NCBI GenBank assembly: GCA_903813345.2 | Contig: CAIIXF020000003.1 | Span: forward strand, 21,282,931-21,346,930 | DNA length: 64,000 nucleotides | Reading direction: 5' to 3' | From: Owenia fusiformis | Taxonomy: Eukaryota > Annelida > Polychaeta > Sabellida > Oweniidae | Shown: piece after piece, positions 50,201-60,026 of the stretch | Numbering within the stretch: the stretch's first letter is position 1 | How the letters are laid out: each line of letters begins with the position of its first letter | Program-made: the position numbers and the translations under genes | Notes under the pieces: model-generated | Told to the model about the DNA's origin: nothing | Databases searched by the model: none | Seen by the model: only the letters and a program-made list of their open reading frames with translations

Positions 50201-53200
50201 GTGTTTGTTCTGTCACAAGACAGGCTGACCGCAGTGCAGAAAGACCTTGGGTTTTGACTCTAAGTGTCTTTATGCCCTACTACTCTATTGCTCAGCTAGT
50301 TTCTTGAAAGGTAACAGGAGCCATATGCACTCCAAATTATCATTGTTGTTTGAATCTTGAATCTACCAGGGTATATGCAGAACATGCACCAGACTAGAGA
50401 TCATGTGAGACTCGTCCACTGTGTAGATCCCCCTTCTCTCTTACCCCCCACAGCCTCATATCCGGCCTTCCGCGTCGCGAAACGTGAGTACAGATGAGGG
50501 TAAAACGTCTTTGATCATCTTTGTTTGTTTTTTAATTTATTTGTTTGTTTGTTGATTCATTTGATTGTTTGTTAGTTTATTCACTTATTGCAAGTTTATT
50601 TGCTTGCTTATTAGTTTATCGGAATGCTTGTTATCCAGAGCAGATAAGCGATAGCGACACTAAGTAGCTTCTTTGCTCATGCACAGGACAGTGACTCCTA
50701 ACTGCCAATATTACTCAACTCTTTTATATATCAAATACCTCATTCAAGTCATTTTCTTCCTGAAAAAATGGAGGGATTGATTATTTTTTTATTTGAATAC
50801 ATGCAGCGCCTTTGGCCCTGTCCAATAATTGCACAACCCCAGAGCTAATCTTTGTACAGTTGTATGGTCGAATTTATTTGGCAGCGTCTGATTTGAATTA
50901 TTCCCATTTACTGAGAAGCGCATCTGAGTTACCCTCTCCTGGCCCTAAGGATGTTGACAACAAACCCACGTATTTCCTTGAGAAATATAAGGGCAAAGAT
51001 TAGCATCCAGAAACCTAGCCCAAAAACTTATAAAATGACCAAAATGTTGGTGTGTGCTGTTTTTCAGGGTATCTAAAGAATTCCAGGTTGCCTCAAGATA
51101 AAGTTAAGGTAGTGCATTGTGCCGACATAAATCAACCAATTAGCCATTCCTCTTCTGCGGGTCATGGTTTATCCAGTAAGTGAGCTGTGTGCATTGCCAC
51201 TGTCAATGAAAAATTGTACCAATATATTACTGGTTTACATAGTAATCAGTTTTGGTACAGTTTTTCACATAAAATTGTAGGCCTGCTAGATCTTACATTA
51301 TGTTGGTTTGTATTGGTTTTGGGCCTTTTCTGGGGTGACTTCATATGACATAGGCTTCTCTTCATCAGAACATAAAGTGGGCAACTCTGACGCTAAACTA
51401 CAAATTTCAATATACTACTTTGTACTACAATAAACAGAACACAATACTACAATCCACTACACATTCACAACACTATAAACCATTTCACAATACTTTAATC
51501 CACACAATACTACAATGCAAAGTACTCCTCTACCAGCAGTAAAAACTCTACCATGCATTAAAATGTGTTTTAACTCCGCTAATTTCCCTAACCCCTAAAG
51601 CCCCCTCCTCTGTGATAAAATCTGATTATTCTAGCCTGCACAATGCACTGGGGATTCATTACTTAGTAGATTCAACTGCATTATCCCAAAAGATGTTGCA
51701 ACATGGTGTGTTTTCAATGCATGTTTCAGATCAGAAATGCAGATTGCAGGAAGTGTTGTATGATATAGTAACACTACATGTAATTATTTTGCAGCTTTTG
51801 AAACGCTTGACAAATCTTGAAATTAACCTCTACAGCCACATTATGTTAATACAAAGGGGAGAATATTTTGATATCCGTTGATATTTTATGGCAATATGAA
51901 TACTAAGCTTGATTACAAAAAATCATTTTGGGTTCATTCTAGGATTGGCAACCACCAACATTCCCTGTCGATTTAAAAAAATGCTGTCAACATCCATTTT
52001 GAGCTGGAATGATGCTGTCTTACATATGTATCCATTCAGTAAAAATATTCCAGGGTGGGATCTATTGGATCCTGAATCTATTGGATTACTCCCCTTGTGA
52101 TCTTCTTGGATATTGCAAAAAATTTATATTAGGTGATGGGCTAGCTCTTAATTTGCGGTATGGAGGTAGAATTTTGGAGACCATGCTAGTTACATCCTAA
52201 TTTGTAATTCTCACCACAATTTGGCAATAATTAAGCAAAATTTTACAGCGTTTAGGAAAAAATCAATATTTATACCCCCCACATGACAAAAGTAGGGGGT
52301 ACATAGAAAATAATTAATAACTTTACAAAAACATTATGAATAACCACTTTTTTTTCAGAATATATGCACATATATGTCATTAATAACTGGTAAAAAATTG
52401 GTGACTATAGGTATGATGGTTGCTATGGAAACAGAATGTGATTGTCAAAATTTGCTAATTTGTGTCTATTTTGGGGGGCTCGTTAACGAAAAAATGCTAT
52501 GTAAGCAAGTTATGCTGCAAAAATAGCATTGATTTAAGGTTTAGAAAATTGCATATATATGTCCTGCATGCATTAAAATTGGAATGATGATTGAGTCTCA
52601 ATCAGAAATATCTTTAAATTTTTTTTCTATGACCCACCCCCTCTAAATAATCCAAAGTGGGCGTGGCATTTAAGTGAATGATCAAGCCTACTTAACAGTA
52701 GATAACTTCAATTGTATAGCCTGTATTATCAAAATTTCAACAGAATGTAGGATTCTGGTATCAGTTAACAGTTTATATGATTTTGTTCATCCCCCTCAAT
52801 ATTTATAACCCCTCCTTCGTCACCACCACCCCTCCCGCGTGACAAAAGTAGGGGATACCTTGAAAATGATTAATAACTTTACAACAATGCAGCGAATAAC
52901 CATCAATTTTTCAGACAGGATAAAAGTATATGTCATCAGTAATTGAAAAAATTCTTGGTAATTATAGGTATGATAGTTTCTAAACAGGATTTGATCGTCA
53001 CAACTTGTGAAGATATTGGGAGGGGGGGGGGCTGGTTCACAAAGAATACTATGCTAGCGAATTCTGCTGCAAAATTAGCATTGTTTTAAGGTTTAGAAAA
53101 CTGCATATCTATGTCCTGCATGCATTAAAATGAAATGATGATTGGGTTTCAATTAGATTTTTTAGATTTCACTATGACCCATCCTTCTTTATAATCCAAA

Positions 53201-56200
53201 GTGAGCGTGACATTTAACTGTATGATCAAACCTACTTAATAGTTCAACATTTCTATACAATGTAGGCATCAGTTAACTTTTTATCATTTTGTTCATCCCC
53301 AAATATTTATGCCACTCCCCTCGTCTTAACATACTAAAAATTACACATGTATATGTCATAAGTAACTGGAAAAAGATTATGGTGATTATAGGTTTGATGG
53401 TTGCTATGGAAAAAGGATTCGATTGTCAAACAAAGGACCGCATGTTGTTTGTAGAATGAATCGGGTTAAAAACATCAATACACTGAATGTGATGGCCATA
53501 CCAACTTCTTATAATCAGCTATAAATCTGCAAAATTATATCATACGGAGCTGAAATTTCTCAAGTAACTCCAGAATTAAATTGTCTCTAAAATGGGATAT
53601 GACACACTATGTAACATTAAGTACATTTTGCTGTAGAGGGGGGTGCTGTTGTTTTTTGACACCCTGTACATTTATTCTGTCTGATAAATTGGTGGTTATT
53701 TCCTGCATTGTTGTAAAGTTATTAATCATTTTCAATGTATCCCCTACTTTTGTCCTGCGGGAGGGGTGGTGGAGGAGGGGGAGGGGTTACAAATATTGAG
53801 GAGGGATAGAAAAGTCATAGAAAATGTTAACTGATACAAGAATCATACCTTCTGTTGAAATTGTGATAATACTGGCTATACAATTGAAGTTATCTACTGT
53901 TAAGTAGGCTTGATCATTCAGTTAAATGCCACGCCCACTTTTGATTATTTAGAGGGGGTGGGTCATAGAAAATTTTTAAAAATATATTTCTAATTGAGAC
54001 TCAATCATCATTCCAATTTTAATGCATGCAGGACATATATATGCAATTTTCTAAACTTTAAAACAATGCTATTTTTGCAGCATAACTTGCTAGCATAGGA
54101 TTTTTTCGTTAACTAGCCCGCCCAAAATAGACACAAATTAGCAAATTTTGACAATCAAATTCTGTTTCCATAGCAACCATCATACCTATAGTCACCAATT
54201 TTTTACCAGTTATCAATGACATATATGTGTATATATTCTGAAAAAATTGTGGTTATTCATAATGTTTTTGTAAAGTTATTAATTATTTTCTATGTACCCC
54301 CTACTTTTGTCATGCAGGGGGGTATAAATATTGATTTTTTCCTAAACGCTGTAAAATTTTGCTTAATTATTGCCAAATTGTGGTGAGAATTACAAATTAG
54401 GATGTAACTAACATGGTCTCCAAAATTCTACCTCCCATAACCTAATATACTTAATCCTCCACTCCGATTATAACTCTGCGAAAATGACCTGGATGTTGAT
54501 GGGCTTGGGATAAGCAAAAGATTCCATTTAATAAATGTTGATTGGTCCCCCCTCAGTATCATACTCCACTACTTTTTTCACTGAGAGAGGAAGAATAAAT
54601 TGAGAAAGGTTATGATTTTCAGAGATGACAGAATCTTTGTCAACCTGGAGACAATTTTAGGGTGTATTTTCCCAGAATGGCCAATATAAGGTTCATTTTA
54701 TACCCCAATTGTGTGCTTTCAGGGTATTTAAAAAATCAAAGAAAACCGAATGATAAAGTTAAACTAGTACATTGTGCAGAACTAGAACAACCTAGTGGGG
54801 CCTACTATCCCGATTATGCTGTCCCTCGTAAGTAACCATGATCTCACTATCAGCTGGTCACTATAGTTACAATTTTCTTCCCAAGAGGCACGGCAAATCC
54901 CAATAGACATCATTTCTATCTATGAATAACTACCGAATTTTCAGGCATCTCTATGAATGTAAATACATTTGACTTCAGGTCTGTATTTTTTCTTTGCTAA
55001 TTCAACTCCTTGACTTTTTACTTTGTCTTTATTTAATTTTAATTTGTCCAACATGATACATACAGTCAGGAACCCTTTGGTTATTGTTTTTCTGTCTCAT
55101 ACTAGATTTCATAATTCCCCTTTCTCTTCTATCACAGCACACATACAGGGCTGGCCAATACATTTTAGTGTGCCATTTGTTGCCCTTGCATATGATACAC
55201 CATTGGAAAGCCAACTCTTTCTCTTCAATCACAGCACATGTACTTATGTCCCATTTCATTAAAAGAATCTGAATAATTTTTTTTTCGATAATCATCTATA
55301 TATTTAAAGTCCCATTCTACAGTACACAATTCTCCTATTTACTCTCACCATATCTTTGCCCAATACACATGTCACATACAAGTCATATCATAATCAGTCA
55401 TGTCATGCTCAGTCATGTTACACTCAGTCAAGTCATTCTTTGTCATTCTCCATGGATATTCATCTTTTTGTATAGTTAGCAGATATGCACCTAAGTTTCT
55501 GTACAGTTTAGTAAAAAGCTCCAAAATATGGCTCAAATTTAGTTAGCCATCTAAAATAAACAATGGCTAGGTAACTAATAGCCCATGTTTTTCTGAGGCA
55601 ATGCACTGGACTGTCTCATATTTCTCTGATTCAGGAGATGGAAGTGTCATTTTGGCTCACACACTTGGTAAGGAGGTTGAAATATAAGTTCTCTTGGAGC
55701 AGGTCTTCATTTCATATAAATGTGATTTCTATTCATGGCTGAGCTAAAGAGGATTTTTTGGGGATTCATTCTGGTGGAAAATGAACATATGGTGTTATTT
55801 TGGGGACATATTAGACAGCTACTATCTTAAAATATTTTTGGAATTCACTCTGGTAGGAAATGAATATTTTGGGTACACATTAGACAATTTATGTCTTAAA
55901 ACATTTTTGGAATTCACTCTGGTAGAAAATGAATATTTGGGGTACACATTAGACATTTTATGCCTTAAAACATTTTTGAGATTCACTCTGGTAGAAAATG
56001 AATATTTGGGGTACACTTAAGACAGTTTATGTCTTAAAACATTTTTGGGATTCACTATGGTAGAAAATGAATATTTGTGGCACACACTAGACATTTTATG
56101 TCTTAAAACATTTTTGGAATTCACTCTGGTAGAAAATGAATATTTGGGGTACACATTAGACATTTTACGCCTTAAAACATTTTTGAGATTCACTCTGGTA

Positions 56201-59200
56201 GAAAATGAATATTTGGGGTACACTTAAGACAGTTTATGTCTTAAAACATTTTTAGGATTCACTATGGTAGAAAATGAATATTTGTGGTACACATTAGACA
56301 TTTTATGTCTTAAAACATTTTTGGAATTCACTATGGTAGAAAGTGAATATTTGGGGTACACATTAGACAGTTTATGTATTAAAACATTTTTGGGATTCAC
56401 TCTGGTATAAAATGAATATTTGGGGTACACATTAGACAGTTTTTGTATTAAAACATTTTTGGGATTCATTTTGGTATAAAATGAATATTTGGGGTACATA
56501 ATTAGACAGTTTCTGTCTTAAAACATTTTTGGGATTCAATTTGGTAAAAATGGATATTTGGGGTACACATGAAACAGTTTATGTCTTAAAACATTTTTGG
56601 AATTCACTATGGTAGAAAATGAATATTTGGGGTACACATTTGACAGTTTATGTATTAAAACATTTTTGGGATTCACTCTGGTAGAAAATGAATATTTGGG
56701 GTACACATTAGACATTTTATGCCTTAAAACATTTTTGAGATTCACTCTGGTAGAAAATGAATATTTGGGGTACACTTAAGACAGTTTATGTCTTAAAACA
56801 TTTTTGGGATTCACTATGGTAGAAAATGAATATTTGTGGTACACATTAGACATTTTATGTCTTAAAACATTTTTGGAATTCACTATGGTAGAAAATGAAT
56901 ATTTGGGGTACACATTAGACAGTTTATGTATTAAAACATTTTTGGGATTCACTCTGGTAGAAAATGAATATTTGGGGTACACATTAGACAGTTTCTGTCT
57001 TAAAACATTTTTGGGATTCAATTTGGTAAAAATGGATATTTGGGGTACACATGAAACAGTTTCTGTCTTAAAACATTTTTTGGATTCATTGGTAGGAAAT
57101 ATATTTGGGGTACACATTAGACAGTTTCTGTCTTAAAACACCTACTGCAAACTAATTTGACATTAGTTTAGCTGGTTATCGGGCCTTTAAATTGAAGTAT
57201 GAGAATTCTTCGTGCTAAATTATGCGCTTGCAGTCTTTTGCTTTATTTCATTTGCCTACGCTTTCTTGTATTTTCCTAGATAAGACTATCACTGTTCCAC
57301 AACTGGATGACTCTAACTGCAGTTAGCTTCATTCAAGATGGTTGCCGAGATCATTTCGTTTTCGATAAACCTCCGATTTCGGCTAAAATAAGTTGAATCT
57401 GGATTCCAAATGTTTCGCCATGCAAATTAATAAAGCTACGATGGTAAATAACCACAAATAAATGCTCAAACAACCGCGATATTGGAGAATTTTAAAGAAA
57501 ACGGCTTCACTTAGAATGACTCTAACTGAAGTTGATGATGACGTCATGATGGCGTAGATCATCAACTTCAGTTAGAGTCATTCTAAGTGAAGTCGTTTTC
57601 TTTAAAATTCTCTAATATTATGGGTGTTAGAGCATTCATTTGTGGTTGAATACAATCATAGTTTTATTAATTTGCATGGCGAAACTTTTGGAATCAAGAT
57701 TCAACTTAGTTTAGCTGAAATCGGAGGTTTATCGAAAACGAAAGAATCTCGGCAACCATCTCGAATGAAGCTAACTGCAGTTAGAGTCATCCAGTTGTGG
57801 AACAGTGACTATAGTATTAGATAATTAACAGACTCTAAATGTTTATTAATTATCTTACAACATCAAGTCATTGTTAATGCCAGGTAAATAAAGTGGCATA
57901 TTGATTACAAATTCATATATTCAGTTACTATGAAAATACATACGTTATTTAATGGCGTATGTATATATAATGGTCTTGCATCTAGCTTTTGGACCCCCAG
58001 AGTTATGAACTTGGGTATGGGGGGTCAAAAGCTTCAAGCAAGACTAGTATATCTATTAAACATTTGGAGTCTTCTTATTGGTGTATTTAATGCATGCTAT
58101 TGATACTGATTGTATATCCCTTGGGTTTGAATGTTAAAAAAATAACTTTTTGATTAAAATATTTTTAATATACACATATTAATTAAAATAAATTTATATT
58201 AATATTAATTATTATTATATCACTATCTAACTAGCGACAGTATGATTGGTCAAAACCGGGTCACATGTCGTGGGATATCTGGCGATATTCAATGGCAATG
58301 CTAATCAGATAAGACAACCGTGAGATATCTAGCGATATCCCACGCTCCCGGGAATTTTCAAAGAATTTGTTTTCGTTCAGTGTAAATAATTTAGTTCAGT
58401 GTAAGTCAAAATGGCAGACGAATCGAGTAGATTCAATGTATTTCAATGTTAACCTATGACTTAATAATATTAGGGATGTTTAGCTAGACAGTGATATAAT
58501 AAAACAAATATTTCACTCTATTTTCGGTGAATACCTGTAGCACTTTCACAAGGTGATATTCCACTTGCCCTTCGGGCTTCGTGGAATATCACTTGTGAAA
58601 GATGTACAGGTATTCACCTCAATAGAGTGAAATATTTGTTCAATATTTATTATTAGTTTTTATTTTGAAACAGTTATTGATATCTAACTTACATTAAACA
58701 TCCTTTATTTTGGAAATAAATCTTTTAATGAAACAAGAAAACGTCTGTATATAACTGTAATTGTATGCTTTCATATCTCATATGTTATTATAGCCGAGGC
58801 ATGGCAGGACCAGATTGAGAAGAGCAAGGATAGAGTTCACAAACTCATGGAGAAGTATGAGAAGAAAATGAAAGACAGCAAGGTAAGCACATAGTTTCCA
58901 ATAGTTTGCCTGTAGATTTTTCAACCGGAAAAAACAGTAGGTCTCAAAGTACACTGAAATATGATTCAAACTCAATCTATAGAACTCAGTGAATTTGAGT
59001 TGTATAGATTTTTTATTGATAAACATGTCAAATATATTGATTGCCAATAAACTAATGTTCTGATGTTGAAATCTGATAGATTTCTATTGGTAAAATGTGA
59101 TTGAATCTTCATATAATTTGAATACTTAATTCTCAATAGTTACAATTTCATTGATTTCCACTATATCAAATCTGTATAATTTTAGCATTACAAAAGTGTT

Positions 59201-60026
59201 TGAGCAGCACCTTTACCACTAAACTTCTTGTTTGGTAGGGATATAGAGAAGCCAGTTTGTTCATCCATTCATTGTTCGTGGCTCATATTTAATGTCTACT
59301 TGTAGGTATCGGGCAGTGTCTACTCAGAGATGGGCAGGGCAGGAGAATGTGTATGTAAGGTAGCTGACAAGAGCAATGCCAACTTGATCATCATGGGCAG
59401 TAGGGGCTTAGGTAAGAATTCTAGATAATTTTATTAATTTTCTAATATGGTTCAACTCTGCAGTGCCTTTGTATATGATGTAGTCTTGCATATAAGCCAA
59501 GAAATCATATTTTTGTCAAGCTACAGCCATGACAGCTTAACACCTGTGTTTAAATACAATATGGAGATTTTTTTGGCCATTTTGCTTGTATGCAAGATGA
59601 GATGTAGAGAACCATACCCATGGTAGAGGAAGATGTATATCTGTACATTAAAATATCTCAAGGTTGGAGGCAGGGACAGAGATTCTGTATAGATAACAGA
59701 GTAATGTACCAATAGAAAGGCATATTTGTTTTGCTTTGAATGGAACAAGTTTGAAGAAAAACTGTGCAGTATGAGACTCACAGTCCTTGATTTTTAAACA
59801 TCTGGTTGGTTTAAAATTCAAATTAATGGTTGTTTTTGTATGTAGATGGACCCCCGTGAGTTACTCAGTTTAAACTTGTGTCCCAGCATTTATACTTACT
59901 TAATGGTATTATATTTCAGGTATGGTACGCCGTACTGTGATGGGATCATGCAGCGAGTATGTCTTGCATCATAGCAAGGTTCCAGTAACTATCATACCCA
60001 AAGAAGATCCTAACAAATACATATAG
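47133..60026 (+). CDS. Universal stress protein (UspA family) gene with five alternative exon 2 versions
   Basis: Constant exons are 47133-47253, 58794-58882, 59306-59411 and 59920-60026. Between exons 1 and 3 lie five homologous exon 2 versions (48109-48222, 48946-49053, 50370-50483, 51068-51175, 54723-54827) and a possible 33-nt microexon (55635-55667). With one version the protein is 175-178 aa, the usual single-domain USP size. Beta-1 is RVVVIPIDES with the nucleotide-contacting Asp. The last two exons supply IIMGSRGLG and the ATP-binding pattern G-x2-G-x9-G-S exactly (GSRG, nine residues, GS), so the product should bind ATP or AMP. USPs are small cytosolic alpha/beta proteins, often dimeric, and their animal roles are poorly known. 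The stop is at 60024-60026, with AATAAA at 60093. All junctions are in phase for any single version. Mutually exclusive use is inferred. Confidence 0.95.
47478..47672. mobile_element. Small hAT-like element in USP intron 1
   Basis: The ends are inverted: GGGCGTAGCCAGGGG at about 47484 and, reversed, GGTGTAGCAGGGGCTAA ending near 47662. The interior has CCCC-rich tracts like the element at 13291. There is no coding capacity. Confidence 0.5.
48109..48222 (+). CDS. USP alternative exon 2, version a (114 nt)
   Basis: Acceptor TTTTACAG, donor C|GTAAGA. Enters and leaves in phase 1. It reads W-YVENAKKENDVLKIVHC, then a divergent half (MDIVPEAEYHPHGYMSFRNT). It is the version nearest exon 1. Confidence 0.92.
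48946..49053 (+). CDS. USP alternative exon 2, version b (108 nt)
   Basis: Acceptor TCTTCAAAAG, donor C|GTAAGT, same phases as version a. It reads W-YMKNVRKGTDKLKLVHC, then a Pro-rich half (YEPPPPPASSYPAFRTTN). The AAAAG acceptor is the weakest of the five. Confidence 0.92.
50370..50483 (+). CDS. USP alternative exon 2, version c (114 nt)
   Basis: Acceptor ATCTACCAG, donor C|GTGAGT. It reads W-YMQNMHQTRDHVRLVHC, then VDPPSLLPPTASYPAFRVAK. It shares ASYPAFR-type residues with version b, so these two look like sister copies. Confidence 0.92.
51068..51175 (+). CDS. USP alternative exon 2, version d (108 nt)
   Basis: Acceptor GTTTTTCAG, donor A|GTAAGT (the others end in C). It reads W-YLKNSRLPQDKVKVVHC, then ADINQPISHSSSAGHGLS. 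Joining to exon 3 gives Thr instead of Pro at the junction. It shares YLKN and DKVK with version e. Confidence 0.92.
52125..54449. mobile_element. Foldback element C, 2.3 kb, between USP exon versions d and e
   Basis: Long inverted arms: about 52125-52800 is mirrored by about 53810-54449 (GGTAGAATTTTGGAGACCAT near 52166 against its complement near 54412). The left arm holds a second diverged direct copy (about 52800-53330) and part of a third, and the second is mirrored near 53650-53800. The marker GACAAAAGTAGGGGGTACAT and its reverse recur. There is no transposase frame. Confidence 0.8.
54723..54827 (+). CDS. USP alternative exon 2, version e (105 nt)
   Basis: Acceptor GTGTGCTTTCAG, very like the acceptor of version d; donor C|GTAAGT. 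It reads W-YLKNQRKPNDKVKLVHC, then AELEQPSGAYYPDYAVP. It is the last version before the constant part and the shortest. Confidence 0.92.
55635..55667 (+). CDS. Possible USP microexon, 33 nt
   Basis: CTCTGATTCAG precedes and GTAAGG follows a 33-base segment that enters and leaves in phase 1. It would add 11 residues (RDGSVILAHTL) between any exon 2 version and exon 3 without changing frame. It lies where a cassette exon would be expected, but 33 nt with good borders can occur by chance. There is no homology support. Confidence 0.4.
55775..57140. repeat. 69-bp minisatellite in the USP intron before exon 3
   Basis: About 20 units of 69 bp (AAAACATTTTTGGGATTCAC, TCTGGTAGAAAATGAATATT, TGGGGTACACATTAGACA). 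Because 69 is 23 codons, both strands stay open over long distances. Blocks of several units recur together, showing higher-order duplication. Confidence 0.9.
57290..57807. mobile_element. 518-bp palindromic element with 5-bp duplication ACTAT
   Basis: The ends CACTGTTCCACAACTGGATG and their reverse complement are flanked by ACTAT at 57285-57289 and 57808-57812. The arms (about 230 bases each) pair through TCATTCTAAGTGAAG near the centre. Noncoding. It lies in the USP intron before exon 3. Confidence 0.8.
58206..58502. mobile_element. MITE with TTATATCACT inverted ends
   Basis: ATTATATCACTATCTAACTAG near 58213 and its diverged complement ending at about 58500 (CTAGACAGTGATATAAT) bound a segment with an inner hairpin (GTGGGATATC at 58271 against GATATCCCAC at 58345). 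Confidence 0.55.
58504..58641. repeat. Long perfect-type hairpin upstream of USP exon 3
   Basis: Arms of about 62 bases (AACAAATATTTCACTCTATT, GGTGAATACCTGTA, GGTGATATTCCAC) close on a short loop around CCCTTCGGG. It ends about 150 bases before the acceptor of USP exon 3. Confidence 0.75.
58794..58882 (+). CDS. USP constant exon 3 (alpha-2)
   Basis: 89 nt, entering in phase 1 and leaving in phase 0. It encodes a charged helix (EAWQDQIEKSKDRVHKLMEK), the position of alpha-2 in the USP fold. Every exon 2 version joins here with the frame kept. Confidence 0.93.
59306..59411 (+). CDS. USP constant exon 4 (beta-3 to beta-4)
   Basis: 106 nt. It encodes VSGSVYSEMGRAGECVCKVA, then NANLIIMGSRGLG, with beta-4 and the first half of the glycine-rich nucleotide-binding motif. 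The last codon (Gly) is completed in exon 5. Confidence 0.95.
59920..60026 (+). CDS. USP constant exon 5 (end of ATP motif, beta-5, stop)
   Basis: 107 nt to the TAG stop. GMVRRTVMGSCSEYVLHHSK followed by VPVTIIP is the classical USP C-terminus. GS after the nine-residue spacer binds the phosphates in ATP-type USPs. AATAAA follows 67 bases after the stop. Confidence 0.96.

Noticed and set aside
55781-57136. Long repetitive open frames on both strands, suggesting a repeat protein
   Set aside because: Produced by the 69-bp (23-codon) minisatellite. Both strands are equally open, and there are no splice or start signals of their own.
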